Program-made: the position numbers and the translations under genes
Source of the DNA: Chloroflexota bacterium
GTDB taxonomy: Bacteria > Chloroflexota > Dormibacteria > Dormibacterales > Dormibacteraceae
Direction of reading: 5' to 3'
Assembly: GCA_005882135.1 (NCBI GenBank)
Contig: VBDR01000025.1
Coordinates: forward strand, 124,001-188,000
DNA: 64,000 nt
Shown: piece after piece, positions 33,778 through 43,293 of the stretch
How positions within the stretch are numbered: the first letter of the stretch is position 1
Layout: the number at the start of each line of letters is the position of its first letter
Notes under the pieces: generated by a model
The model's input: only the letters and a program-made list of their open reading frames with translations
Databases searched by the model: none
Told to the model about the DNA's origin: nothing

Positions 33778-34902
33778 ATGGACAAGACCAATCCGATCGC
33801 CGAATTGAAGCGCCTGGGCCAGAGCGTGTGGCTCGACCAGATCGACCGCGGAATGATCCGCTCCGGGCAGCTGGCCCGGTACCGCGACGCCGGAGTCAGC
33901 GGCGTCACCGCGAACCCGACGATCTTCGCCAGGGCGCTGGAGAGCTCGGACGCCTACTCCGACGAGGTGGCCAGGCGTCTCGACGCAGGGCAGGAGGCCG
34001 AGGCGACCGTGTGGGACCTGCTGATCGAGGACGTGCAGTCCGCCGCCGATATCCTGCGTCCGGTCTACGAGCGTGAGCACGGCGGAGACGGGTTCGTCAG
34101 CATCGAGGTCTCGCCCGAAATCGCCGGTGACACACAGCTCACGATCGCCGCGGCGCGCGACCTGCAAAGGCGCGTCGCACGGCCGAACGTGATGGTCAAG
34201 ATCCCGGCCACTCCCGCGGGGCTGCCCGCGATCCAGACGATGATCGCGGAGGGCGCGAACATCAACGTCACCCTGATCTTCGGCATCGAGCGTTACGTCA
34301 AGGTCGTCGAGGCTTTTCTCGCCGGCCTCGAGGAGCTTCGCGTCAGGGGCGGCGATCTGAGTCACGTGCACAGCGTGGCCAGCTTCTTCGTCAGCCGAGT
34401 GGACAGCAAGGTTGACGAGCAGCTCACGAAAAAGATCGAGCAGGCAAACACGGGTCGACGGCACCAGCTCGAGAGCTTGCTCGGGAGGGGCGCGATCGCG
34501 AACTCGAAGCTCGCCTACGTGATGTTTGGGCAGCTGCATGCAGGCCAGCGGTGGGACGACCTCAGGTCGGCGGGAGCGTCGGTGCAGCAGTGTTTATGGG
34601 CGAGCACCTCGACGAAAAACCCGCTGTACGGCGACACGATGTACGTGGAGGAGCTCATCGGCCCGGCGACAGTGAACACGATGCCGGTCGCGACATTCGA
34701 GGCTTTTCGCGACCACGGGCAGGTGGAGCTCACGCTGCAGGAGGACATCGACGGAGCCAGGCGCGTCCTCGATCAGCTTGCGATGAGCGGGATCGACATG
34801 GCCGCGATCACGCAGGAGCTGGAGGACGAAGGCGTGGCTGCGTTCGCCAAGTCATTCCGCGAATCCATCCAGCATCTCAACAAGGTAGGAGCTCCGCGTT
34901 AG
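33778..34902 (+). CDS. tal: transaldolase
   Basis: 374 residues, the length of the actinobacterial/cyanobacterial Tal group. Catalyses transfer of dihydroxyacetone between sugar phosphates in the pentose phosphate pathway. Schiff-base lysine in NVMVKIPATPAG (about residue 142); other signatures GVTANPTIFARAL, VSIEVSPEIAGDT, NINVTLIFGIERY, HSVASFFVSRVDSKVDE and LWASTSTKNPLYGDTMYVEELIG. ATG 33778 follows TGGGGGAACAAC, a weak ribosome binding site. The next gene starts 10 bp later on the same strand. Other pentose phosphate genes are not nearby. Confidence 0.95.
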   Translation: MDKTNPIAELKRLGQSVWLDQIDRGMIRSGQLARYRDAGVSGVTANPTIFARALESSDAYSDEVARRLDAGQEAEATVWDLLIEDVQSAADILRPVYEREHGGDGFVSIEVSPEIAGDTQLTIAAARDLQRRVARPNVMVKIPATPAGLPAIQTMIAEGANINVTLIFGIERYVKVVEAFLAGLEELRVRGGDLSHVHSVASFFVSRVDSKVDEQLTKKIEQANTGRRHQLESLLGRGAIANSKLAYVMFGQLHAGQRWDDLRSAGASVQQCLWASTSTKNPLYGDTMYVEELIGPATVNTMPVATFEAFRDHGQVELTLQEDIDGARRVLDQLAMSGIDMAAITQELEDEGVAAFAKSFRESIQHLNKVGAPR

Positions 34903-34912
34903 ATTTGACGGT

Positions 34913-35338
34913 GTGATCAAGGTCGCGGTAAGGATGCCCGCCAAGCTCGTCGACGCGGGTGAGTTTCTGGCCGATGTGAGGGCGCTCGAGGCGGCGGGGG
35001 CAGAGATGATCGGACTGGACGGTGATGGCTCAGAACGGTGGATCCTGATGGGTGCGATCGCAGCGGTGACCGATCGCATCCGGCTGTGGGTCTCGGATCC
35101 GGAGCCGGCCGCGATCCTGCAGAGGCTGAGCCGAGGACGGGTCGTGGGAGAGCCGGCCGGTGAGACCTGGGCCGAAATTCCATTGCCGCCGGACAAGAGC
35201 TCATGGGCCGCGACCCTCGACACGCATGAGAGCGCCGGCGCGACCGGAGTGATCGTGGCCTGGGATCCACGGCTTATCGACCTCCTGCGCAACCCAGAAG
35301 CCGACGATCGTGGTGATCTGTCGATGTCAACCGGCTGA
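34913..35338 (+). CDS. short luciferase-like-fold protein
   Basis: 141 residues, GTG start. VKVAVRMPAKLVDAGEFLADVRALEAAGAEMIGLDGDGSERW and AAVTDRIRLWV look like the first third of luciferase-like monooxygenases (LLM family, F420- or FMN-dependent), and ATGVIVAWDPRLIDLLRN like the last barrel strand, so this is a miniature member with most of the barrel absent. I would not predict catalysis. It lies 10 bp after transaldolase and may be read with it. No gene lies in the next 69 bp before the formate dehydrogenase operon. Confidence 0.55.
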   Translation: MIKVAVRMPAKLVDAGEFLADVRALEAAGAEMIGLDGDGSERWILMGAIAAVTDRIRLWVSDPEPAAILQRLSRGRVVGEPAGETWAEIPLPPDKSSWAATLDTHESAGATGVIVAWDPRLIDLLRNPEADDRGDLSMSTG

Positions 35339-35407
35339 AGCGCCACGCGCACCTGCGAACTTGACTCGAGCACGAACCTGAGCTAGCGTCACCTCGTTCG
35401 GGGGGTT

Positions 35408-38400
35408 TTGGTTCTGCCGACAGTCACACGTCGGGAATTCCTCAAGGTCGGCGCCGCCGGCGCCGGTGCACTCGCGGCCACGGGCCTCGGTTTCGACCTC
35501 GCGGTGGCGGAGTCGACGCGCGTCAAGCAGAAACTCCGGATCGCAGGGACGAAGGAGCTGCACAGCGTTTGCCCCTACTGCGCGGTCGGTTGTTCCCTGG
35601 TGGCTTATACGCGCCAGAAAAGCGATGGCACGACTGAGCTTCTCCAGATCGAAGGCGACCCCGACAGCCCCGTCAATGAAGGTCGCCTTTGTCCCAAGGG
35701 CGCGACCGCGATGCAGCTTGCCGTATCGCCCCGGCGAGTCGAATCACCGCAGTACCGAGCCGCCGGTGCAACTGCGTGGAAGAGCGTTTCGTGGGACTTC
35801 GTGCTCGACAAGGTCGCACAGAACATCAAGGCGTCCAGGGACGCGTCGTTTGTGACGACCGACGGCAACGGCAACATCGTGAACCGGTGCGAAGGGATCG
35901 CCTTCGCCGGAGGCGCCGCGTTCAGCTCGGAGGAGGGCTACTTCGCCACCAAGCTGATGCGCGGCCTGGGACTGGTGCATCTAGAACAACAGGCCAGGGT
36001 TTGACACGGTCCCACGGTGGTCAGTTTGGCCGCCACATTCGGAAGGGGAGCGATGACCAACCACTGGCGCGACATCAAGAACGCCGACCTCATCCTGATC
36101 AACGGCGCCAACCCCGCTGAGGCGCATCCGGTCGGCTTTCAGTGGTTCATGCGCGCCAAGCTCGATCGCGGCGCGAAGATGATCCACGCCGACCCGCGCT
36201 TTACGCGCACTTCCGCCGTCGCGGACATGTACCTGCGCATCCGCACCGGATCCGATGTCGCTTACTTCGGCGGACTGATCAATCACGTCCTCCAGAACAA
36301 CCTGTTCCACGACGCGTACGTCCGCAATTACACCAACGCCTCCTTCATCGTCAAGCAGGGATATGCATTCAACGACGGCCTGTTTTCCGGTTACGACCCG
36401 GACAAGCGCACCTACAACATCGCGACCTGGAGCTACGAGAGCGATTCGGCCTCCGGCTTCGCCAGGCGCGACCTGACACTGCAGGACCCGCGGTCGGTGT
36501 TCCAGCTGATGAAGAACCATTACTCGCGCTACACGCCGGAGGTCGTGTCGAGCATCACTGGCATCCCGGTCGCTGACTTCAACAAGGTCGCCGACCTGGT
36601 CGGCCAGATGGGCAAGCCGGACAAGGTGATGACCATCGTCTACGCGGTGGGGCTGACGCACCACACGACTGGTGGCCAGCTCATCCGGTCCGGCGCGGTG
36701 CTGCAGCTGCTGCTCGGCAACATGGGCCGGCCTGGCGGTGGCATGAACGCAGAGCGCGGACACGCCAACATCCAGGGCAACACCGACCACGCGATCTCGT
36801 GGGAGATCCTCCCCGGCTATCTGAAGATCCCGGCGCCGGGCCAAAAGACCATCGCCGACTACGTCGCCCAGAGCGCTCCGAAGAAGTCGGACAAGAACTC
36901 GTGGAACTTCTTCGGCACCAACTACAGCAAGTTCATGGTGAGCACGCTCAAGGCGTGGTACGGCGACGCGGCCAAGAAGGACAACGAGTTTGCGTTTGAC
37001 TTCGTGCCCAAGCCGGCTTCCAACGCGTCATGGATGACGATCTACGACCAGGCGCTGAAGGGAAAGATGGAGGGCCTGTTGCTCTCGGGCATGACGGCGG
37101 CCAGCATCGGTCCCGACAGCAACCAGGTGCAATCGGCCCTCGGCAAGCTGAAGTGGCTGGTGATCATGGACGCACTGCCCACGACCAGCTCCGAGTTCTG
37201 GCGCGCACCGGGGGTCGACGCGAGCCAGATCAAAACCGAGGTCTTCATGCTCCCGGCCACGCACTGGATCGAGAAGGACGGGTCGTTCGTCAACAGCGGC
37301 CGCTGGTCGCAGTGGAAAGACCAGGTCCTGCCGCCCCAGGGCCAGTCTCGTCACGACCACTGGATCCTGGCCGACCTCTTTCAGCGGGTGAAGAAGCTAT
37401 ACCAGGCCCAGGGCGGCAAGTTTCCCGACCCCATCACGAGCCTGACCTTCAACTACAAGGATCCGCTGAAGCCGGAGCTCGACGAGATCGCCAGAGAGAT
37501 CAACGGCAAGGACCTGACCACCGGCAAGCAGATGACCTCGTTCGCAAACCTGAAAGACGATGGAACCACCACGACCGGCGACTGGATTTACACGGGCAGC
37601 TATCTCGATTCGGGCAACCTGATGAAGCGGCGTGGCGGCATCCAGGACCCGAAGACCAACGATCCGACTGGGATGGGCTTCTATCCAAACTGGTCGTGGA
37701 GCTGGCCGCTCAACCGCCGCGTCATGTACAACCGCGCATCGGCGGACCTCGACGGCAAGCCATGGGACCCGGCGCGGCCGGGGATCACGTGGGATGGCAG
37801 TAAGTGGGTCGGCGATGTCCCCGACTATCCGCTGACGATGAACCCTCACGACCCCAACGCGTGGCTCCCTTTCATCATGAATGGCGAGGGCGTGGGTCGG
37901 CTGTTCAGCAACGGCATGGTCGACGGACCATTCCCAGAACACTACGAACCGGTCGAATCGCCCGTGGCCAATCCGCTGCATCCCAACAACTCGGCGTCAC
38001 CGGTCGCATTTCTCTACGACAAGGCGGCCGGCAGGCCGAACCGCTTTGGGACGCCCCAGGAGTTTCCGTACATAGCCACCAGCTACCGCCTCACGGAACA
38101 CGAGCACTACGTGACTCAGCACGTGCCGCACCTCGTGCAGCTGCAGCCGAAGCCTTTCGTCGAGATTCCGTACGAGCTGGCGAGCGAGAAGGGCATCAAG
38201 AGCGGCGACCATGTGAGGGTCTCGTCGAAGCGTGGCAAGGTCGAGGTCCTCGCGCTGGTGACCAAGCGGCTCGGCCCGATGACGGTCGCCGGCCAGAAGG
38301 TGTACCAGATCGGGATCCCGATTCACTGGGGCTACATCGGCCTCTCCGCTGAAAGCGACCCAAGCCACGGGCGCTACTGGCTGGCCAACGCGCTGACGCC

Positions 38401-38470
38401 GTTTGTTGGCGACGCCAACGCGCGCACGCCCGAGTTCAAGGCGTTTCTTGTCAACCTGGAGAAGATGTGA
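35408..38470 (+). CDS. fdnG: formate dehydrogenase catalytic subunit, selenocysteine-containing (in-frame UGA at 36002-36004)
   Basis: 1020 residues if UGA is read as selenocysteine (residue 199). TTG start after a G-rich stretch. TAT signal TRREFLKVG at 7-15 sends it across the membrane with its folded cofactor. 4Fe-4S ligands C55, C58, C62 and C95 (SVCPYCAVGCS, RLCPKGAT). The UGA sits in QQARV-U-HGPTVVSL, exactly where FdnG/FdoG have Sec, and the following frame continues without change (TFGRGAMTNHW, NPAEAHPVGF, VYAVGLTHHTTG, GNMGRPGGGMNAERGHANIQG). Oxidises formate at a Mo/W-bis-MGD site. Followed by fdhE, the ferredoxin-like subunit, an NrfD-type anchor and mrp in overlapping order. A hairpin at 36016-36034 is the probable SECIS. 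Confidence 0.93.
36016..36034 (+). promoter_or_regulatory. predicted bacterial SECIS hairpin in the formate dehydrogenase gene
   Basis: GGTGGTC (36016-36022) pairs with GGCCGCC (36028-36034), seven pairs including two G-U, around the loop AGTTT with the GU that SelB-type factors read. It starts 11 nt after the UGA codon, inside the coding region. Confidence 0.75.
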
Positions 38471-39336
38471 TGGCGGTGACGCTCACCGCCAACGATGTCT
38501 GGGCTGAGCGAAGGCGACGCGTCGCGGAGCTGCGAGCGCGGCAGGGCTTTGCCCGCCAGCTGCTTGATTTTTACGGCGCGCTGCTCGCGGTCCAGGAGAA
38601 AGCGTTCCAGGAGGCGGCCGCAGCCTCGCCGGCGGCGGCCGATCTCGCCTCCTACGTGGCCGAGGTCGTCGTCCCCAGCGTCGTCGACGTCAGCCTGTTC
38701 GCCGGCCCCGACCGGTTGCGATCGGAGGTCATCCATCGCCTGGAGACGGAGCACCCTCTGGGCATGATCGAGCGATGGATCGCCGGCGATGAGCAGCCGA
38801 TCGTCGATCGCTACCTGGCGCGAGCTGCGGTGGGTCCGGTGCTCGAGGCGCTCGGGGCAGAGGCGAGGGCAAGATGCGGGGGTCCGCGCGACGCGCGTCA
38901 CTGTCCAGCTTGCGGCGGTCCGCCGCAGCTGAGCTACTCAGCATCGCCCATGGACGATCTCGCAACCGGGCCTCGGTTCTTGGCGTGTGCTCGCTGCGCT
39001 GCGAGCTGGGGCTATCCGCGTCTTACGTGCGCCGGCTGCGGCGAGGATTCGAGCGCACGGTTGCAGATCTTCAGCGAGCACGGCACGACGTCGGGTGAGC
39101 GCGGCAGTGTGGTTCGCGGTCTCCCCGGCGACGGCGCGGCCCGCCGAAAGGACGCCGTATTCCCACACATGCGCATCGAGGCATGTGAATCCTGCCGCCG
39201 TTACATCCTCGGCATCGATCTGGCGACCGACCCGGCCGCCGTACCGCTGGTCGACGAGATGGCGGCGGTCCCGCTTGATCTCTACGCGCGCGAGCGGGGT
39301 TTTTCCAAGATCACGACCAACCTGATGGGCTTTTAG
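38470..39336 (+). CDS. fdhE: FdhE-like formate dehydrogenase accessory protein
   Basis: 288 residues. Start ATG 38470 overlaps the dehydrogenase stop (TGATG). The C-terminal half has the FdhE cysteine pairs at about 145-148 (CPAC), 173-176 (CARC), 187-190 (CAGC) and near 238 (CESC), which bind iron as in rubredoxin-like sites. FdhE is a cytoplasmic protein that helps make active formate dehydrogenase before export. The N-terminal half (RARQGFARQLLDFYGALLAVQEKAFQ) is helical and typical. Placed between the catalytic and electron-transfer subunits. Confidence 0.88.
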   Translation: MAVTLTANDVWAERRRRVAELRARQGFARQLLDFYGALLAVQEKAFQEAAAASPAAADLASYVAEVVVPSVVDVSLFAGPDRLRSEVIHRLETEHPLGMIERWIAGDEQPIVDRYLARAAVGPVLEALGAEARARCGGPRDARHCPACGGPPQLSYSASPMDDLATGPRFLACARCAASWGYPRLTCAGCGEDSSARLQIFSEHGTTSGERGSVVRGLPGDGAARRKDAVFPHMRIEACESCRRYILGIDLATDPAAVPLVDEMAAVPLDLYARERGFSKITTNLMGF

Positions 39337-40137
39337 ATGGCAACGATAAAAGCGGGCGAGACATACGGCTTCTTCACCGACACGAGCGTGTGCATCGGCT
39401 GCAAGGCGTGCGAGGTGGCGTGCAAGGAGTGGAACCAGCTCCAGGGCGACAGTCCGAGCTTCCTCGCCGACAGCTTTGACAACACCGGGAGTCTCGACGC
39501 TCAGAACTGGCGTCACGTGAAGTTCATCGAGCACGTGCCGGACCAGTCGTCTACCGCCGGCAACGGCGCGGCCTGGCTGATGATGTCCGATGTCTGCAAG
39601 CACTGCAAGCATGCGAGCTGCATGGAGGTGTGTCCGACAGGCGCAATCATCCGCACCGAGTTCAATACCGTGTTCATCCAGCAGGACGTCTGCAACGGCT
39701 GCCGCAACTGCGTGGCCGCTTGCCCCTACGGCGTGATCGGGATGAACCAGCAGACAGGGACCGCCCACAAGTGCACGCTCTGCTACGACCGGCTGCAGGG
39801 GGGCCTGGAGCCGGCGTGCGCCAAGGCGTGCCCGACCCAGTCGATCCAGTTCGGGCCCCTGGCCGAGCTCCAGCAGGCAGCGGACGTACGCGTCGCGGCC
39901 CTCCATAGCCAGGGCGTGACGCAAGCTCAGCTCTACGGCCGCGACGACAAGGTGTATGGCGGCTTGAACGCATTCTTCCTCCTGATGGACAAGCCCGAGA
40001 CCTATGGCCTGCCCAACGCCGAGAACGCGACTTTGCCGAGCCGCAACGATGTGGGCGGCTATTTGACCGCGGCGGTGACCGCCGTGCTGGCGGTGATCGG
40101 AGGCCTGGTTGCCTTCCGGCGCCGGGGGATGGGGTGA
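39337..40137 (+). CDS. formate dehydrogenase iron-sulfur subunit
   Basis: 266 residues. Four 4Fe-4S clusters can be assigned from cysteine motifs: CIGCKACEVACKEW, CKHCKHASCMEVCPTGA, CNGCRNCVAACPYGVIGM and CTLCYDRLQGGLEPACAKACPTQ. A C-terminal membrane helix (YLTAAVTAVLAVIGGLVAFRRRG) anchors it, as in FdnH. Transfers electrons from the catalytic subunit to the membrane subunit. Starts directly after the fdhE stop (no gap) and its own stop overlaps the start of the NrfD-type gene (TGATG). Confidence 0.93.
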   Translation: MATIKAGETYGFFTDTSVCIGCKACEVACKEWNQLQGDSPSFLADSFDNTGSLDAQNWRHVKFIEHVPDQSSTAGNGAAWLMMSDVCKHCKHASCMEVCPTGAIIRTEFNTVFIQQDVCNGCRNCVAACPYGVIGMNQQTGTAHKCTLCYDRLQGGLEPACAKACPTQSIQFGPLAELQQAADVRVAALHSQGVTQAQLYGRDDKVYGGLNAFFLLMDKPETYGLPNAENATLPSRNDVGGYLTAAVTAVLAVIGGLVAFRRRGMG

Positions 40138-41048
40138 TGTACCTCGCCGAGCACTTCGTTCAGCCCCCACAGTGGACCTGGTACATCCTCTTCTACTTTT
40201 TCTTTGCGGGGCTGGCGGCCGGCGCTTATGTGCTCGGGACGTTGCTGAGATTCTCGGGGGATCCTCGCGACGAGCCGGCGGCGAGCATCGCGTTCCTGGT
40301 GAGCTTTCCCGCGACGGTGATCTGTCCGGTCCTGCTCACGGCCGACCTCGGCGTCAGCTGGTGGAAGTTCTGGCACATGATGGTCGACGTGACTCCGGGC
40401 GACACCGGTCTCAACTTCAAGTACTGGTCGCCCATGTCGGTCGGCGTGTGGGCCCTGGTGGTGTTCGGATTCTTCGTGACTGTCTCGGCTTTCGACGCGT
40501 GGCTGGGCAATCGGCGAGGCGCCGGCATCATCCCGATGGTCCTCAATCGCCCATTCAACGTTTTGGGTGCTGTGGTCGCGATCTTCATCGCCTCGTACAC
40601 CGGAGTGCTGCTGAGTGTCAGCAACCAGCCGGTGTGGAGCGACACCTGGGTGCTCGGCGGACTTTTTCTTGCCTCGGGACTGAGCGGCGCGGCGGCGCTC
40701 CTCGCCCTTCTCATCCGCAATCGACCAGACGCCAGCTTCAGCCTGGGCCGGCTGCACCAGGCGGACGGCTACTTCTCGGTGCTGGAGCTGGCGTTGATCA
40801 TCGTGTTCTTCATCACGGTCGGGGCCGCTGGGACTCTCGCCCGCGAGGTGCCATGGCTTCCGCTGTGGGCCATCGCCGTGGCCGGCGTCGCCGGATCGCT
40901 GGTCGAAGCGCGGGGCCATGTGCGGATGCAGGCCACGGGAGGATCGGGCACCGTTGCGGGAGTGCGTCTCGACACGGTCGTGGTCTCCATCCTGGTCCTG
41001 CTGGGAGTCCTGGCTTTGCGTGCCGCGGTGATTTTCAGTGCCCAGTAA
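40137..41048 (+). CDS. NrfD/polysulfide reductase-type membrane subunit of formate dehydrogenase
   Basis: 303 residues from ATG 40137 (MYLAEHFVQPPQWTW). Eight or nine hydrophobic segments, starting WTWYILFYFFFAGLAAGAYVLGTLL, in which F-F-F-A-G-L-A-A-G-A-Y matches the NrfD helix 1 pattern. NrfD-type subunits have no heme and pass electrons between an iron-sulfur partner and the quinone pool; the classical FdnI cytochrome b556 subunit is absent here, so this is an alternative anchor. Overlaps the mrp start by 11 bp at its end. Confidence 0.85.
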   Translation: MYLAEHFVQPPQWTWYILFYFFFAGLAAGAYVLGTLLRFSGDPRDEPAASIAFLVSFPATVICPVLLTADLGVSWWKFWHMMVDVTPGDTGLNFKYWSPMSVGVWALVVFGFFVTVSAFDAWLGNRRGAGIIPMVLNRPFNVLGAVVAIFIASYTGVLLSVSNQPVWSDTWVLGGLFLASGLSGAAALLALLIRNRPDASFSLGRLHQADGYFSVLELALIIVFFITVGAAGTLAREVPWLPLWAIAVAGVAGSLVEARGHVRMQATGGSGTVAGVRLDTVVVSILVLLGVLALRAAVIFSAQ

Positions 41049-42111
41049 GGAAGACGTCCTCACGGTGCTGTCCGCGATCAAGGACCCTGACCTCGGCCGC
41101 GACGTCGTCAGCCTCGGCATGATCAAGGACGTCACGATCACCGAGGGCGGGCGGGTCAGCTTCACATTCGAGCTGACCACGCCGGCTTGTCCCGTTCGCG
41201 ACCGGTTCCAGTCGCTGGCCCGCGACCTTGTCGCCGGGATCCCAGGCGTGACAGCGGTCGACCTGAAGATGACGGCCAACGTGCGGGCTGCCTTCAACGG
41301 CCGAGGACATGAAGCGGCGATCCCAGGCGTCAAGCACGTGATCGCGGTCGGCTCCGGCAAAGGCGGCGTCGGCAAGTCGACGATCGCCGTCAACCTGGCG
41401 GCCTCGCTGCAGCTCTCCGGCGCCCACGTCGGGCTTCTCGACGCGGACATCTATGGGCCGTCGGTGCCGGGCATGCTCGGTGTGTACGACACGCCGAAGG
41501 TCCAGGACGAAAAGCTCGTCCCGCTCGAGGCCTACGGCTTGAAGGTGATCTCGATCGGCTTGCTGGCGGGAGCCGACAAGGCAATGGTGTGGCGAGGGCC
41601 GATGGTCTCGCGCGCGATCGAGCAGATGCTGACCGACGTCCGTTGGGGTGATCTGGACTACATGATCGTCGATCTACCGCCCGGCACGGGCGATGCCTCA
41701 CTGACCCTGGCACAGGCTATTCCCCTGACCGGCGTAGCTGTCGTCTGCACGCCTCAGGACGCGGCGCTGAAGATCGCGGTGAAGGCTCTGCAGATGTTCC
41801 GCGGCCTCAACGTGACCCCGCTCGGGCTGATCGAGAATATGAGCTGGTTTGTCTGCGACGACTGTGGCAAGGAGCATCACATCTTCGATCACGGTCGCGT
41901 CGAGCGATCCGCTCAGCGGCTCGGCGTGCCCTACCTCGGCGCGGTCCCGCTCGAGAGCGCCATCCGCGAAGAGGCTGATGTGGGCGCGCCGGTGGTCGTC
42001 TCTCGTCCTGACGGCCCCGGGGCGCAGGCGCTGCGCAAGGTCGCGTCAGCGATTGCCGCACGCGTTTCGGTGCAGAGCTTCCGGCAGCTGCCGGTCATCA
42101 ACGTGCGCTAG
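41038..42111 (+). CDS. mrp: Mrp/ApbC-type iron-sulfur cluster carrier ATPase
   Basis: 357 residues, GTG start within the previous gene's last codons. The N-terminal MIP18/DUF59 domain (about 1-85: VLSAIKDPDLGRDVVSLGMIKDV and TTPACPVRD) is followed by the P-loop ATPase: deviant Walker A GSGKGGVGKSTIAVNLA, Walker A' DLPPGTGDASLTL, and the C-D-D-C cysteine pair in WFVCDDCGKEHHIF near 278. It transfers Fe-S clusters to apoproteins, a sensible partner for the four-cluster ferredoxin subunit encoded upstream. End of the formate dehydrogenase operon. Confidence 0.93.
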   Translation: MPSKEDVLTVLSAIKDPDLGRDVVSLGMIKDVTITEGGRVSFTFELTTPACPVRDRFQSLARDLVAGIPGVTAVDLKMTANVRAAFNGRGHEAAIPGVKHVIAVGSGKGGVGKSTIAVNLAASLQLSGAHVGLLDADIYGPSVPGMLGVYDTPKVQDEKLVPLEAYGLKVISIGLLAGADKAMVWRGPMVSRAIEQMLTDVRWGDLDYMIVDLPPGTGDASLTLAQAIPLTGVAVVCTPQDAALKIAVKALQMFRGLNVTPLGLIENMSWFVCDDCGKEHHIFDHGRVERSAQRLGVPYLGAVPLESAIREEADVGAPVVVSRPDGPGAQALRKVASAIAARVSVQSFRQLPVINVR

Positions 42112-42120
42112 GGATGGCCC

Positions 42121-42411
42121 CTAAAGTCCGGGGATTTCCCGCTCCAGCTTCTGCCTGACTTCCTGGATGAACTCCGCGATGGCGCCCTCGTCCACCGCCG
42201 GCTTAGCTGTCCGCAATCGCTCAGCCGCAACGCCGGCCATGTAGCACGTCAGCGGCGCGAATCGCCGCTCCTGCGTGTGAGCGGCCACGCGCGCCAGCTC
42301 GAGTAGCTCGAGCGCCACGCGAGAGTCCAGCGCCGGCTTTACGATGGCGGCGCCGCGGCGCTGCGCGGCGTCGCCCCAGTCTTGTCCCAGAGCTTCGAAA
42401 AACTGATTCAT
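42121..42411 (-). CDS. DUF6457-like small protein
   Basis: 96 residues: MNQFFEALGQDWGDAAQRRG, PALDSRVALELLELARVAAHTQERRFAPLTCYMAGVAAE, then AKPAVDEGAIAEFIQEVRQKLE. This all-helical pattern matches the domain that in many actinobacteria is joined to MobA, the molybdenum cofactor guanylyltransferase, or stands alone beside molybdoenzyme genes. Its position 10 bp from the end of the formate dehydrogenase operon, facing it, fits a link with molybdopterin. Function not proven. Confidence 0.65.
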   Translation of the reverse strand: MNQFFEALGQDWGDAAQRRGAAIVKPALDSRVALELLELARVAAHTQERRFAPLTCYMAGVAAERLRTAKPAVDEGAIAEFIQEVRQKLEREIPGL

Positions 42412-42468
42412 CAGACACAGCTATAGCACGCAAGCTCAAAAGAGACCCCGAGATGTAACCCTTGTTGA

Positions 42469-43293
42469 TCAGCGGCTGGCGACGAGGAGCTCGAGCGAGT
42501 CGACAAGACGCGGTCCCGGCCGGTTGAAGTAAGCGGATCCGTCGAGCACGACGACGGAGGTGGCTCCTGTTGCTTCGATCTGGGGCCGCACGTAATCGGC
42601 CTCTTCCTCTGCCCGGGCCTGGCTGAACCCGCAGGGGGCCAGGATGAGCAGCTCCGGTTTCGCCTTCCCAACGTCGTCCCACGAAAGCGCAACCGACGGC
42701 ACGCCGGCTCGCGCCAGGGGATCCTCGATCCCTGCGAGCGCCAACAGGTCCGGCGTCCAGTGGCCGGCGCGATATGGCGGATCTATCCATTCGAGGAAGA
42801 CCCCCCGCACACGCGGCAGCTCGGCGGCCTTCGCCGAGGCGGCTTCAATGCGACGGCGCAGGCGCGCCATCAAGGGTAGTGAGTCGGCGCCGCACACCTC
42901 GGCCAGCTCCTCGATATCCGCCAGCACATCTCGAAGCGAGTGCGGATGCTGCCTGATCATCCGGATGCCGGTCAGGTCTTGCGCCACCTGGTCGGCGGGG
43001 ATCGCGCAGACGTCGCAGATGTCCTGGGCCACCACGAGGTCGGGGTCGAGCCGGAGGATGGCGTAGGTGTCGACCTCGTACAAGGAGCGTCCCTCGCGTG
43101 CGGCGAACGCGACCGCATCCTCGATGCCCGAGCTGCCCTGGTTCGCCAGGTCCAGCGTTGGCCTGGTGACCACCGGCAGCGATGCGGCCTCGGGCGGGTG
43201 ATCACATTCATGAGTGACCGCGACGAGCTGGTCGCCGAGGCCCAGCGCGAACAGGGACTCGGTCGCGCTGGGCAGCAGCGAAACGATCCTCAT
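42469..43293 (-). CDS. BtuF-like cobalamin/iron-chelate binding domain protein without signal peptide
   Basis: 274 residues. MRIVSLLPSATESLFALGLGDQLVAVTHECD is the start of the TroA/BtuF helical-backbone fold; RPTLDLANQGSSGIEDAV, PDLVVAQDICDVCAIPADQV and GHWTPDLLALAGIEDP follow. There is no signal peptide or lipobox, so it acts inside the cell, as in the YvrC/COG0614-type group of bacteria without a periplasm, or it is exported by another route. Ligand unknown. Its ATG overlaps the stop of the selenoprotein gene upstream (ATGA), so both are translated together. Confidence 0.82.
   Translation of the reverse strand: MRIVSLLPSATESLFALGLGDQLVAVTHECDHPPEAASLPVVTRPTLDLANQGSSGIEDAVAFAAREGRSLYEVDTYAILRLDPDLVVAQDICDVCAIPADQVAQDLTGIRMIRQHPHSLRDVLADIEELAEVCGADSLPLMARLRRRIEAASAKAAELPRVRGVFLEWIDPPYRAGHWTPDLLALAGIEDPLARAGVPSVALSWDDVGKAKPELLILAPCGFSQARAEEEADYVRPQIEATGATSVVVLDGSAYFNRPGPRLVDSLELLVASR

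Noticed and set aside
34913..35338. Luciferase-like gene broken by a UGA selenocysteine codon
   Set aside because: The protein ends naturally after a final barrel-strand-like segment and no coding signal continues after the stop.
35408..38470. Two separate genes or a pseudogene for the formate dehydrogenase large subunit
   Set aside because: Both parts are in the same frame, the TGA is at the known Sec codon and a SECIS-like stem follows, so one selenoprotein is the better reading.
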